From NCBI GenBank assembly GCA_937915765.1, contig CALGHE010000138.1:1-30627 (forward strand): 30,627 bases of DNA, in the 5' to 3' direction. The translations under genes were made by a program, and so were the position numbers. This document shows, piece by piece, positions 16,203-25,199 of this stretch. The notes beneath the pieces are model-generated. The model was not told where the DNA came from and did no database searches. It saw nothing but the letters and a program-made list of their open reading frames with translations. Position 1 is the stretch's first letter; each line of letters begins with the position of its first letter. The stretch comes from an uncultured Bacteroidales bacterium (GTDB taxonomy: Bacteria; Bacteroidota; Bacteroidia; Bacteroidales; Paludibacteraceae).

Positions 16203-17930
16203 ATGAGTTTATTAGAATTAAGCGAACAGGAGATTTTAAGACGCGAAAGTCTTAAGGAATTGCGCGCGATGGGGATAGAGCCATATCCTGCAGCGGAGTA
16301 TGTTGTGTCTGATTATTCTCAAAATATAAAAGAGGAGTTTTCTGACGATGCGCCTAAAAAAGAGGTGACTGTAGCCGGACGTATCATGAGCAGACGTATC
16401 ATGGGAAAGGCGTCATTTATGGAGCTTCAGGACAGCAAAGGACGTGTGCAAGTTTACATATCTCGCGACGACCTTTGCCCGGGCGAGAATAAGGATATGT
16501 ACAATGTCGTGTTCAAAAAACTTCTTGACATAGGAGACTTTGTTGGTATAAAAGGGTACGTGTTCCGCACTCAGATGGGCGAAATCTCTGTTCACGCAGA
16601 GGAGATAACTGTGCTCAGCAAGTCGTTGCGTCCGCTTCCTATCGTTAAGTATAAGGACGGTGTTGCGTACGACTCGTTCGACGACCCTGAGCTTCGTTAC
16701 CGCCAGCGTTACGTTGACCTTGTGGTTAACGACGGAGTGAAGGACATTTTCATGAAACGTTCCAAAGTTTACAAAACCTTGCGTTCTGTGCTTGACGAGG
16801 CTGGATACACTGAGGTTGAGACTCCTACTTTGCAGCAAATCGCAGGAGGCGCAAGCGCTCGTCCGTTCATAACGCATCACAACACGCTTGATACGGATTT
16901 GTACCTTCGTATCGCAACGGAACTCTATCTGAAGAGACTCATTGTCGGAGGTTTTGAAGGTGTGTATGAAATTGGCAAAAACTTCCGTAACGAAGGAATG
17001 GACAGAACTCATAATCCGGAGTTCACTTGCATGGAACTTTACGTTCAGTACAAGGATTACAACTGGATGATGGACTTTACCGAAAAGCTGCTCGAAAAGA
17101 TATGCTTTGAAGTTAACGGCAGCTATGAGACTAAGGTGGGAGACAATGTCATAAGTTTCAAAGCGCCATACAGAAGGCTTCCTATCCTTGACGCGATAAA
17201 GGAAAAGACAGGATACGACCTTAGCGGCAAGAGCGAAGACGAAATTCGCGAAGTGTGCAAGGCTTTGAACATGGAGATTGACGACACTATGGGCAAGGGC
17301 AAGCTTATTGACGAAATATTTGGCGAGTTCTGCGAAGGCACGTTTATTCAGCCTACATTCATAACGGACTATCCGGTGGAGATGTCGCCGCTTACAAAGA
17401 TGCACCGCAGCAAAGAGGGGTTGACAGAACGCTTTGAACTTATGGTGAACGGCAAGGAGCTTGCAAACGCATACTCTGAGCTTAATGATCCGATTGACCA
17501 GATGGAGCGATTCAAAGAGCAGCTTAGGCTTTCTGAAAAGGGCGATGACGAGGCGATGTTCATAGACCACGATTTTGTGCGTTCTCTTGAGTATGGTATG
17601 CCTCCGACTGCCGGAATCGGAATTGGTATAGACAGACTTGTCATGCTCTTGACTGGGCAGACTACTATACAGGAGGTGCTTTTCTTCCCTCAGATGAAGC
17701 CTGAAAAGGTGCAGCCTAAAGATGCTGTTGCAAAATATACGGAAATAGGAATTCCGGAAGAGTGGGTGGCTGTTATACAGAAGGCGGGCTTTTTGACTGT
17801 TGCGTCTTTGAAAGAGGCTAATCCAAACAAATTGCATCAGGACATTTGCGGCTTGAACAAGAAGTTTAAGCTTGAACTTGCGAATCCTTCAAAAGAGGAC
17901 GTTGCCGCATGGATTGGCAATATCAAATAA
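16203..17930 (+). CDS. lysS: Lysyl-tRNA synthetase, class II
   Basis: 575 residues; charges tRNA-Lys with lysine using ATP in the cytoplasm. The N-terminal OB-fold anticodon-binding domain covers about 1-145 (VAGRIMSRRIMGKASFMELQD). The class II catalytic core has motif 1 near GYTEVETPTLQQIAGGASARP, motif 2 FRNEGMDRTHNPEFT (about 260-275) and motif 3 GIGIGIDRLVMLLTG (about 470-482). It is about 70 residues longer than E. coli LysS because of a C-terminal extension (EKVQPKDAVAKYTEIGIP onward) usual in Bacteroidetes. gpsA follows at 22 nt and pgi after that, the order known from Bacteroides. Confidence 0.98.
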   Translation: MSLLELSEQEILRRESLKELRAMGIEPYPAAEYVVSDYSQNIKEEFSDDAPKKEVTVAGRIMSRRIMGKASFMELQDSKGRVQVYISRDDLCPGENKDMYNVVFKKLLDIGDFVGIKGYVFRTQMGEISVHAEEITVLSKSLRPLPIVKYKDGVAYDSFDDPELRYRQRYVDLVVNDGVKDIFMKRSKVYKTLRSVLDEAGYTEVETPTLQQIAGGASARPFITHHNTLDTDLYLRIATELYLKRLIVGGFEGVYEIGKNFRNEGMDRTHNPEFTCMELYVQYKDYNWMMDFTEKLLEKICFEVNGSYETKVGDNVISFKAPYRRLPILDAIKEKTGYDLSGKSEDEIREVCKALNMEIDDTMGKGKLIDEIFGEFCEGTFIQPTFITDYPVEMSPLTKMHRSKEGLTERFELMVNGKELANAYSELNDPIDQMERFKEQLRLSEKGDDEAMFIDHDFVRSLEYGMPPTAGIGIGIDRLVMLLTGQTTIQEVLFFPQMKPEKVQPKDAVAKYTEIGIPEEWVAVIQKAGFLTVASLKEANPNKLHQDICGLNKKFKLELANPSKEDVAAWIGNIK

Positions 17931-17952
17931 GGTTTAACGTTAAGTGTTGTTA

Positions 17953-18951
17953 ATGGATAAAGAACCTAAAATAGCGGTGATAGGCGGCGGAAGCTGGGCT
18001 ACGGCAATCGCTAAGATTTGTCTTGTGAACAAAAGCCGTTGCATAAACTGGTATATGCGTCGGGACAGTCAGATTGCAGAGTTTAAGGAACTGGGGCATA
18101 ACCCCTCTTATCTGACGAGTGTGCAGTTTGATACAGACCGTATTTCGTTCACGTCGAATATAAATGAGGCGGTGACCGCTTCCGATATTCTGATATTTGC
18201 CACGCCTTCGCCTTTCTTAAAGAGCCATCTTGAAAAGTTGTCGGCAGACATGTCTGAAAAGATTATTGTCTCTGCAATAAAAGGGATTGTGCCGGATGAG
18301 AATATGATCATAACGGAGTATTTTCATGAAAAGTACGGAGTGCCGTATGACAATCTGCTTGTGCTTGCAGGTCCGTGTCATGCGGAGGAGGCTGCTTTAG
18401 AAAGGCTCTCTTACCTCACATTCGGCTGTCAATCCAGAGAGAACGCCCGGATGGTGGCGAGTTTGCTCTCTTGCAATTTCATAAAAACGTCGGTGATTGA
18501 TGATGTCTTTGGCTTGGAGTACGCTTCTGTGCTGAAGAACGTTTACGCTATAGCTGCCGGAATTTGCCACGGGCTGAAGAACGGAGACAATTTCCAGGCT
18601 GTGCTTATTTCCAATGCAATTCTTGAGATGAACCGTTTCTTGAATACGGTTGACCAAAAGCAGAGGAACATCAACGAGTCCGGCTATCTTGGCGACTTGC
18701 TGGTAACTTCGTATTCTAAGTTTAGCCGTAACAGAACGTTTGGCACGATGATAGGCAAGGGCTATTCGGTGAAAACAGCTCAGCTTGAGATGGAAATGAT
18801 TGCGGAGGGGTACTACGGAACAAAGTGCATAAAGGAGATAAACCAAAAGTATCATGTCACGATGCCTATTCTTGACGCTGTTTATAACATCCTTTATGGC
18901 CGAATTTCTCCGGCAATAGAGATAAAGCTGCTGTCTGACAGTATGAGATAA
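17953..18951 (+). CDS. gpsA: Glycerol-3-phosphate dehydrogenase [NAD(P)+]
   Basis: Reduces dihydroxyacetone phosphate to sn-glycerol 3-phosphate for phospholipid synthesis. A GTG at 17944 is in frame, but the ATG at 17953 gives MDKEPKIAVIGGGSWATAI and is chosen, for 332 residues. The Rossmann motif GGGSWATA is at 11-18; FATPSPFLKSHL, LAGPCHAEE and LKNVYAIAAGICHGLKNGDN, with the catalytic lysine region and substrate-binding helix, follow as in the family. It sits in the lysS-gpsA-pgi run. Confidence 0.96.
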   Translation: MDKEPKIAVIGGGSWATAIAKICLVNKSRCINWYMRRDSQIAEFKELGHNPSYLTSVQFDTDRISFTSNINEAVTASDILIFATPSPFLKSHLEKLSADMSEKIIVSAIKGIVPDENMIITEYFHEKYGVPYDNLLVLAGPCHAEEAALERLSYLTFGCQSRENARMVASLLSCNFIKTSVIDDVFGLEYASVLKNVYAIAAGICHGLKNGDNFQAVLISNAILEMNRFLNTVDQKQRNINESGYLGDLLVTSYSKFSRNRTFGTMIGKGYSVKTAQLEMEMIAEGYYGTKCIKEINQKYHVTMPILDAVYNILYGRISPAIEIKLLSDSMR

Positions 18952-18982
18952 TTGATTTTGAAGAATTATAAAATATTGATAA

Positions 18983-20323
18983 ATGGAAAATATTAAGTTG
19001 AACATTGACAAATCTCTTTCTTTTATTTCAAAGGAAAAGGTTTATGGTTATGAAGCTAAGGTTAAAGAGTGTCAGGCTATGCTTCACAAGGGAACAGGTC
19101 TTGGCAATGACTTCTTGGGCTGGTTGAATTTGCCGTCTTCTATAACAGATGCGTTCTTGAACGAAATTATGGAGGTGGCTAACGATTTGCGCAGCCGTTG
19201 CGAAGTTGTTGTGGTTGCAGGTATCGGAGGCTCTTATCTTGGAGCGCGTTCCGTTATCGACGCCTTGTCTAACTCTTTCGCATGGTTGCAGGAAAGCAAA
19301 AATCCTGTGATGGTGTATGCGGGTAACAATATCGGCGAAGATTATCTTGCAGAATTGTCTGAATATTTGAAGGGCAAGAAATTTGGTATCATCAACATAT
19401 CTAAGTCAGGTACAACTACAGAAACTGCTTTGGCGTTCCGTATCCTTAAAACTCAGCTCGAAGAGCAGGTTGGAAAGGCTGAAGCTCAGAAGCTTATCGT
19501 TGCTGTGACAGACGCTGCTAAGGGCGCTCTTCGTACGCTTGCTACTCAGGAAGGTTACAGAACTTTCGTTATTCCTGACAATGTTGGCGGACGTTTCTCT
19601 GTTCTTACTCCGGTAGGTTTGCTTCCTATCGCGGTTGCAGGTTTCGACATCAAGCAGCTTGTGGCTGGAGCGCAGAAGATGGAAGAGCTTTGCGGTGAGA
19701 ATGTGCCGTTCGCAGAAAACCCTGCCGCTATTTACGCAGCTACTCGTAACGAGTTGTATTCAAATGGCAAGAAGATTGAAATCCTTGTTAACTATCACCC
19801 TAAATTGCACTATATCGGAGAATGGTGGAAGCAGCTTTACGGAGAGTCTGAAGGTAAGGACTTGAAGGGTATTTTCCCTGCTGCTGTTGACTATTCTACA
19901 GACCTTCACTCTATGGGTCAGTGGGTTCAGGAAGGCGAACGCACAATCTTCGAAACTGTTATCTCTATCAAGAACCCTAACAAGAAGGTTGTTGTCCCTA
20001 CAGACGCAGACAATCTTGACGGCTTGAACTTCTTGGCAGGCAAGAGAGTTGATGAGGTTAACAAGATGGCTGAACTTGGCGTGGTTATCGCTCATGTTGA
20101 CGGTCAGGTGCCTAACATGCAGATTGAAATGCCTCAGCTGAACGAATATTACATCGGTCAGTTGTTCTATTTCTTCGAAAAGGCTTGCGGTATCAGCGGT
20201 TACTTGCTTGGTGTGAATCCGTTCAACCAGCCAGGTGTTGAAGCGTACAAGAAGAACATGTTCGCTTTGCTTGACAAGCCAGGCTACGAAAAAGAGAGCG
20301 AAGCTATCAAGGCAAGATTGTAA
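18983..20323 (+). CDS. pgi: Glucose-6-phosphate isomerase
   Basis: Interconverts glucose 6-phosphate and fructose 6-phosphate in glycolysis and in supply of sugar nucleotides for the nearby polysaccharide genes. At 446 residues it is the short Bacillus-type form. Signatures are GGSYLGAR (SIS domain), NISKSGTTTETALAF near residue 137, GGRFSVLTPVGLLPIAVAG near 200, and GEWWKQLYGESEGKDLKGIF. Codon use is strongly biased towards a few codons, as expected of a highly expressed gene. It begins 31 nt after gpsA and ends before a terminator at 20353-20380. Confidence 0.97.
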   Translation: MENIKLNIDKSLSFISKEKVYGYEAKVKECQAMLHKGTGLGNDFLGWLNLPSSITDAFLNEIMEVANDLRSRCEVVVVAGIGGSYLGARSVIDALSNSFAWLQESKNPVMVYAGNNIGEDYLAELSEYLKGKKFGIINISKSGTTTETALAFRILKTQLEEQVGKAEAQKLIVAVTDAAKGALRTLATQEGYRTFVIPDNVGGRFSVLTPVGLLPIAVAGFDIKQLVAGAQKMEELCGENVPFAENPAAIYAATRNELYSNGKKIEILVNYHPKLHYIGEWWKQLYGESEGKDLKGIFPAAVDYSTDLHSMGQWVQEGERTIFETVISIKNPNKKVVVPTDADNLDGLNFLAGKRVDEVNKMAELGVVIAHVDGQVPNMQIEMPQLNEYYIGQLFYFFEKACGISGYLLGVNPFNQPGVEAYKKNMFALLDKPGYEKESEAIKARL

Positions 20324-20352
20324 TAGACTGTCTTTTGTGGCAGACAAATTAG

Positions 20353-20380
20353 GGCGCATTCGGAAGAGTGTGCCTTTTTT
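20353..20380 (+). terminator. Rho-independent terminator after pgi
   Basis: Hairpin GGCGCATTC / GAGTGTGCC with a GGAA loop (20362-20365) is followed by six T residues. It lies 30 nt after the pgi stop. Confidence 0.8.
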
Positions 20381-20506
20381 GTGTTTGAAAATAAAATTAT
20401 GAGATGATTTATGTGTTTTTGCAGGCTGTCTTTTTAGATTTATTTTGTGTTGCGGAGCCTAAATGCAAGAACTGTAGGGATTTGTGTGTTCTATAACATG
20501 TGGCAT

Positions 20507-20541
20507 TTTGTTGCAGAGAATATTTTTTGTAGTTATTTTTG
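20507..20541 (+). promoter_or_regulatory. Bacteroidetes-type promoter for the secreted GH5
   Basis: TATTTTTG at 20534-20541 matches the -7 box, with TTTG at 20507-20510 as possible -33 box (23-nt spacing). The leader to the ATG at 20583 would be about 35 nt. Confidence 0.45.
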
Positions 20542-20582
20542 CGATGTTTAAAGTAAATGTTTCTATTCAAAATTACAGAATT

Positions 20583-22424
20583 ATGAGAAGGTTTTTATTT
20601 TCGGTATTATTGTTCTTTGGGGCAATATCTGCGTTCGCTCAGTATCCGGCAGGTTCGCCGGTTGCGTTGAACGGAAAGTTAAAAGTATCTGGCACACAGA
20701 TGGTTAATAAGTGCGGTAAGCCTGTTCAGCTTCGAGGTATGAGCACGCATGGACCGCAATGGTTTTCAAGTTGCTATTGTTCTGAGTCTTTAGACGTGAT
20801 GGTGAACGACTGGGGCATCTCTTTGTTCAGGCTCGCTATGTATGTTTCGCGTCAGGAGAACGGTTTTGTCACGAACAAAGATCATTGGCGCAATTGGATT
20901 GACCAGTATGTGGACATGTGCGGCGAAAGAGGAATCTATTGTTTGATAGACTGGCATGTGTTAAATCCGGGAAATCCAAATAATGACATAGATGCATCTA
21001 AAGAGTTTTGGGATTATATGTCTAAGAAGCACGGAGCAAAAGACCATGTGCTGTTTGAAATATGCAATGAGCCGAACGGTGTGGATTGGTCTGTCGTGAA
21101 ATCTTATGCGGAAACTATTATTCCTATCATCAGAAAAAATGACCCTAACACGATTATCATTGTAGGTACGCCAACTTGGAGTCAGGATGTTGACAAAGCG
21201 TCGCAAAACAAACTTTCAGGCGATAATATAATGTACACTTTGCATTTTTATGCTGGGTCGCACAAGGAGTATCTGAGGCAAAAGGCTCAGACAGCGCTTA
21301 ACAATGGTATTGCCCTGTTTGTGACGGAGTTCGGCACAAGCCATGCGAGCGGCGACAAGGATTATAGTCCGGAAGAGACTAAAACGTGGATAAAGTGGCT
21401 GAATGAACGCAAAATCAGCTGGGCTTGCTGGAGTTATGCGGACAAGAACGAGGTTTCCTCTTCGCTTATATCGGGCTCTTGCAAGGATAGAAAGTGGAAT
21501 AACACTTCTGAGTCTGGCACTTTAATAAAGAATTTGCTGAAGGAAGATCTTATTGAGTTTGAGGCTTGCGACGGTTCTTCTGACGCAGGTCAAGGTGATG
21601 GAGGTCAGGGTGATGGCAATCAAAACGGAGATAATGGTAATGACGACAATAATCAGTCTGGCGATGGTTCAGATGGTGGTAACCAAGGTGGCGTAGAGGA
21701 TGATGGCGAGGAGTCTGGTGATGTCAGTTACCCTGAGCTGGCGGAACTTGTGGCTTCGGGCAATGTTTATCGAATTGTGAATAAAAAAAGCGGCAAGGTG
21801 ATAACTACAGAGGGGGATATGCTGGTTCAGAAGCCGAGAGATGAAAAAGACTCAAGGCAGTTATTCAAGGCTACGGTGGACGGCGATTTTGTATTGTTCA
21901 GCAGTGCGGAGCAGGAGAATATGACGAATAAGTATAATCCGAACGATAATGCAGAGATTTTGCTTCAGGCTGCAAGCTCGTACGATGACCCGAGCGAAAA
22001 ATGGTCTGTGACTAAGGTTGCCGAAAATGTATGGTTCCGTATTCAGAACAAAAGCACAAATAACACCACATCTTGCATAGAGGCTAATAAAGAGTCGGGC
22101 GACAAAGTGCGTCAGGCTTCATGGAAGAGTGACGACGCGCAAATGTGGGGCTTTGAACTTGTTGCTGTTCAAGACGGAGGCACTTACATTGACCCCCATG
22201 AAAATGACGGATGGGCTATAATTCCTACTTTAGTTGACGATAAGTTTACTGTGATAGGGGGCGGTTTCGACGAGGTTGCCATTGTGTCTGTGTCGGGTGT
22301 GGTGCAAAAAGAGTTCGGTGTTTCTAACTCTTACGACATGGCAGGTTTGCAAAGCGGAATGTATTTTATTTATTTGAAGAACTCTGGTGCTGTCGTTAAG
22401 CGCTTCTCGGTTTTGAAAAAATAA
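20583..22424 (+). CDS. Secreted GH5 cellulase with ricin-like domain and type IX sorting domain
   Basis: The frame is open further upstream, but the ATG at 20583 starts a clean signal peptide (MRRFLFSVLLFFGAISAFAQ) and follows a promoter-like site; 613 residues result. The GH5 domain covers about 30-330, with RGMSTHGPQW, acid/base Glu163 in ICNEPNG and nucleophile Glu249 in VTEFGTS. A Gly/Asp/Asn/Gln-rich linker covers about 331-381. Residues about 395-527 look like a ricin-type beta-trefoil (VYRIVNKKSGKVI, WFRIQNKSTNN). The last about 70 residues, ending YDMAGLQSGMYFIYLKNSGAVVKRFSVLK in pieces, are a type A T9SS sorting domain. So it is exported by Sec, then across the outer membrane by T9SS, to degrade plant glucan outside the cell. 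Confidence 0.93.
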   Translation: MRRFLFSVLLFFGAISAFAQYPAGSPVALNGKLKVSGTQMVNKCGKPVQLRGMSTHGPQWFSSCYCSESLDVMVNDWGISLFRLAMYVSRQENGFVTNKDHWRNWIDQYVDMCGERGIYCLIDWHVLNPGNPNNDIDASKEFWDYMSKKHGAKDHVLFEICNEPNGVDWSVVKSYAETIIPIIRKNDPNTIIIVGTPTWSQDVDKASQNKLSGDNIMYTLHFYAGSHKEYLRQKAQTALNNGIALFVTEFGTSHASGDKDYSPEETKTWIKWLNERKISWACWSYADKNEVSSSLISGSCKDRKWNNTSESGTLIKNLLKEDLIEFEACDGSSDAGQGDGGQGDGNQNGDNGNDDNNQSGDGSDGGNQGGVEDDGEESGDVSYPELAELVASGNVYRIVNKKSGKVITTEGDMLVQKPRDEKDSRQLFKATVDGDFVLFSSAEQENMTNKYNPNDNAEILLQAASSYDDPSEKWSVTKVAENVWFRIQNKSTNNTTSCIEANKESGDKVRQASWKSDDAQMWGFELVAVQDGGTYIDPHENDGWAIIPTLVDDKFTVIGGGFDEVAIVSVSGVVQKEFGVSNSYDMAGLQSGMYFIYLKNSGAVVKRFSVLKK

Positions 22425-22450
22425 TTTGTAGAATTGCCAAAAGGAGATGC

Positions 22451-22477
22451 GGGGCGAGGCTTGCGAGTTTCGTCCCC
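22451..22477 (+). terminator. Possible terminator hairpin after GH5
   Basis: GGGGCGA pairs with TCGTCCCC (one bulged T) across a 12-nt loop, 26 nt after the stop. No T-run follows, so termination by this hairpin is uncertain. Confidence 0.35.
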
Positions 22478-22531
22478 ATATAAAAAAATAAAATAATTTT
22501 GCGGAAAATGTGATTTTATAAAAAAAACACA

Positions 22532-22539
22532 TATATTTG
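22532..22539 (+). promoter_or_regulatory. -7 promoter element of ssrA
   Basis: TATATTTG exactly fits TAnnTTTG, 33 nt upstream of the mature tmRNA 5' end. A matching -33 box is not obvious. The short leader would be removed by RNase P. Confidence 0.5.
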
Positions 22540-22572
22540 CAGTCCAAAACACTATTTGTTCAAAATCAAGTC

Positions 22573-22965
22573 GGGGCTGACTGGATTTGACAGCGGGCAG
22601 AAGTGGTATGTAAGCATGCAGTGCGCTGGTGGCCAGCACTTTAATCTTGGAGACCAAAAATTTAACTGGCGAAGAAAATTACGCTCTTGCTGCTTAATCG
22701 AATCATAGTAGATTAGCTTAATCCTGGCACAAGGTGCTGGGACGAGACTTCTCCCGGATGCTACGCCCTGAAGCGGTCCGATACGGAGGAGCAGGAAAAT
22801 CGGGGATAGTCAACATAGGCCTTGATGTGTTGATGAAGTTTTAAAGGATAAGGTTGCGGTTGGTGGCTTCGGTCTTGCTGCAGCACGAAAATTTAGGCGA
22901 AGATAAGCATGTAGAAAGCATATTAGTTCCTCGTTTGGACGAGGGTTCGATTCCCTCCAGCTCCA
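22573..22965 (+). ncRNA. ssrA: Transfer-messenger RNA (tmRNA)
   Basis: Rescues stalled ribosomes and tags the unfinished protein for proteolysis. The 5' end GGGGCTG and 3' end CAGCTCC form a 7-bp acceptor stem with the G3-U70 wobble that alanyl-tRNA synthetase needs; GGTTCGATTCC is the T arm. The tag reading frame GGC GAA GAA AAT TAC GCT CTT GCT GCT TAA (about 22664-22693) encodes GEENYALAA, close to known Bacteroidetes tags. The CCA end is not fully encoded (discriminator A then CA), so it must be completed by tRNA nucleotidyltransferase. It is a one-piece tmRNA. Confidence 0.96.
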
Positions 22966-22966
22966 C

Positions 22967-22996
22967 AGGCGCGCTTAATTTGGCGCGCTTTTTTTG
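22967..22996 (+). terminator. Rho-independent terminator of ssrA
   Basis: GCGCGC (22969-22974) pairs with GCGCGC (22983-22988) and is followed by a run of T residues, immediately after the tmRNA 3' end. Confidence 0.85.
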
Positions 22997-23067
22997 TATG
23001 TGACACTTTCTTAGGTTAATTTTTCTTAAAACAAGGTTCTGTTTATTGAAAAATAGGTCTAATTGTT

Positions 23068-23075
23068 TAATTTTG
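23068..23075 (+). promoter_or_regulatory. -7 element for the TPR gene
   Basis: TAATTTTG matches TAnnTTTG, 47 nt upstream of the chosen start at 23123. A weak TTTA/TTG lies about 20 nt further upstream in the place of a -33 box. Confidence 0.4.
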
Positions 23076-23122
23076 AACTCAGATTCCTAATTAGTGATTT
23101 TTTTTACAAAAGCAGGCTTTTA

Positions 23123-25102
23123 ATGAGGAGTTTTTTTATCATATTTCTTGCGTTGTGTTCGTCTGTGGCTTTCCCTCAGATAAATACTGAACGTGTGCTT
23201 TCCATCGGCAGAAACGCTCTTTATTTTGAAGATTATATACTCTCTATTCAGTATTTCAACATGGTTGCGCGTGTTAAGCCGTATCTTGCGGAACCGTATT
23301 ATTTGAGGGCGGTGGCTAAAATCAACCTTGAAGATTATAAGGGAGCAGAGCAGGACTGTTCGCTGGCTTTGGAACGGAACCCTTTTCTCGTAAAGGCTTA
23401 TCATTGCAGAGGAGTGTCGCGTATTAATCAGAAACGATATGCCGAAGCAGTGGCGGATTTTGACAAGGGACTTGAGTTCGACACGGAAAACAAGACTTTG
23501 CTTCTGTGCAAAGGTGTTTCGCTGTTGCATGACAACCGGTGCAATGAGGCTGTAGATGTGCTGACTCATACGGTGAATTTGTATCCCAAGTTTACGGATG
23601 CGTACTTGAACCGTGGGCAGGCTTATCTGAAGAATTATGATACGATAAAAGCTTTGGCGGATTTTGACAAGGTTCTCGAAATTGACAAGTTTAACCCGAA
23701 AGGGTATGCTGCGCGAGGTCTGGTGTTCTATATGCAGGGCAAATATGACGAGGCTAGTAAAGATTATGACGAGGCTATGCGAATAGAACCGAATGTGGCA
23801 AGTTATCATCAGAACAGAGGACTTGTCAGATATAAGCAGGATGACCTGAAGGGGGCAAAGGAGGATTTTGACAGGGTGGTGGCGTTAGACCCGAACAATG
23901 CGTCGGCCTACTTTAACCGAGGGCTGTTATTTATGGAGACCGGCGAGTTGAAAAAAGCGGAATATGATTTTGACCGGGTTGTGGAAATGGAGCCGGAGAA
24001 CGAACTTGCAATGTATAACAAGGCTTTGGTGAGAATGAAAGTGGGCGATTATGTTATCGCGTCTGATATTATAAGCAATCTGATCTCGGAGAATGAAGAG
24101 GAGCCTATTCTGTATTTCACAAGGGCGGAAATTAAGCAGAAACAGAAAAATAGGAAAGGGGCTGAGGTGGATTACAACACAGCTGTGCTGCTCGAAAGAC
24201 GCATGATGGAAAAAAGCGTAGAGGAACAGAACAGAGAGTGGGAACAGAGAAAGGCGAAAAGGGAGAATAAGTACAAAAAGCTTGTGTATGTTTCGGATAT
24301 AGAAAATTCGGACCAGTTGACTTATAAAAACGAGTTTAGGGGTAAGGTTCAAAACTCTAATTTTGTAATAGAGCCTGAGGGTGTCTATTTGTTGTCTTTC
24401 TATCCCAAAGAGAACGAGGTTCGAAAGACTGTCTTGTTCGACAATATGGTCAGTGAACTGAATGGTAAAGAAGTTATGGAGCCTGTTTACTTGACAAATT
24501 CAAACGGACAGCTTAGCAAGGAGGAGGCGGTGAAGCGTTTTCGCTCTATCGACGAATGGTCTGAAAAAATAGTGGCGGACGCCAGTGATTTGTCGTACTT
24601 CGGCAGGGCTATGGACTATATGCTGATTCAGGATTATGAGAATGCGGTATTGGACTTGGACAAGGCTTTGGATTTAAACCCTAAATTCGAGCTGGCTTAT
24701 TTCTGCAGGGCTAATGCAAGATACAAAAGGGTTGTTTATGAGCAGTCTTTGGACGACAGCTGGATGTCGCAAGATGATGAAAAGTTAGAGTCTGACCATA
24801 ATTTAGAGTTGGATCTTGCTCTGAAAGATTATGAAAAGGCGCTCGCAGTCTATCCGGACTTCTCCTTTGCATGGTTTAACAGAGGCAACATATTGCTAGA
24901 GAAAAAGGATTATCGTAATGCTCTGGCAAGTTATTCAAAGACAATCTCGTTGGACAAAGATTTTGCTGAAGCTTATTTCAACAGAGGACTTACTTATATC
25001 TATTTGGGCGAAAATGACAAGGGTCTAAGTGATTTGAGCAAAGCTGGCGAACTTGGCATTTATGTCGCTTACAATGTGATGAAGAGGTTTGGAGAAAAGT
25101 AA
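23123..25102 (+). CDS. Exported tetratricopeptide-repeat protein
   Basis: The frame extends upstream to 23063, but the ATG at 23123 begins a signal peptide (MRSFFIIFLALCSSVAFPQ) and lies after a -7 element, giving 659 residues. About nine TPR units fill residues 25-350 (for example AYFNRGLLFMETGELKKAEYDF in pieces), followed by a charged stretch with EEQNREWEQRKAKRENKYKK that is probably helical, a non-TPR segment of about 100 residues, and three to four more TPRs to the end. Such proteins are periplasmic scaffolds in Bacteroidetes; the partner is unknown. It is monocistronic, between ssrA and a convergent operon. Confidence 0.88.
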   Translation: MRSFFIIFLALCSSVAFPQINTERVLSIGRNALYFEDYILSIQYFNMVARVKPYLAEPYYLRAVAKINLEDYKGAEQDCSLALERNPFLVKAYHCRGVSRINQKRYAEAVADFDKGLEFDTENKTLLLCKGVSLLHDNRCNEAVDVLTHTVNLYPKFTDAYLNRGQAYLKNYDTIKALADFDKVLEIDKFNPKGYAARGLVFYMQGKYDEASKDYDEAMRIEPNVASYHQNRGLVRYKQDDLKGAKEDFDRVVALDPNNASAYFNRGLLFMETGELKKAEYDFDRVVEMEPENELAMYNKALVRMKVGDYVIASDIISNLISENEEEPILYFTRAEIKQKQKNRKGAEVDYNTAVLLERRMMEKSVEEQNREWEQRKAKRENKYKKLVYVSDIENSDQLTYKNEFRGKVQNSNFVIEPEGVYLLSFYPKENEVRKTVLFDNMVSELNGKEVMEPVYLTNSNGQLSKEEAVKRFRSIDEWSEKIVADASDLSYFGRAMDYMLIQDYENAVLDLDKALDLNPKFELAYFCRANARYKRVVYEQSLDDSWMSQDDEKLESDHNLELDLALKDYEKALAVYPDFSFAWFNRGNILLEKKDYRNALASYSKTISLDKDFAEAYFNRGLTYIYLGENDKGLSDLSKAGELGIYVAYNVMKRFGEK

Positions 25103-25125
25103 CAGATGAGGTGCGAGCAAATAAA

Positions 25126-25172
25126 TTAGCCCAACTTTCACATCAAAATTATTTTCATGAAAGTTGGGCTAA
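25126..25172. terminator. Perfect 15-bp inverted repeat between convergent genes
   Basis: TTAGCCCAACTTTCA (25126-25140) and its exact reverse complement (25158-25172) are separated by 17 nt, midway between the TPR gene and the beta-barrel gene. It is best read as a bidirectional terminator hairpin, though no strong T-run follows on either strand. Confidence 0.6.
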
Positions 25173-25199
25173 GTCTAATGTCTTCAAAGTCATTTCGAC

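Noticed and set aside
16413..17837. A 474-codon open frame on the - strand opposite lysS
   Set aside because: It lies wholly within lysS, has no recognisable domain and arises from the codon bias of the highly expressed lysS gene.
19760..20359. A 199-codon - strand frame over pgi
   Set aside because: Shadow of pgi; low-complexity Val/Leu/His-rich product, no start context.
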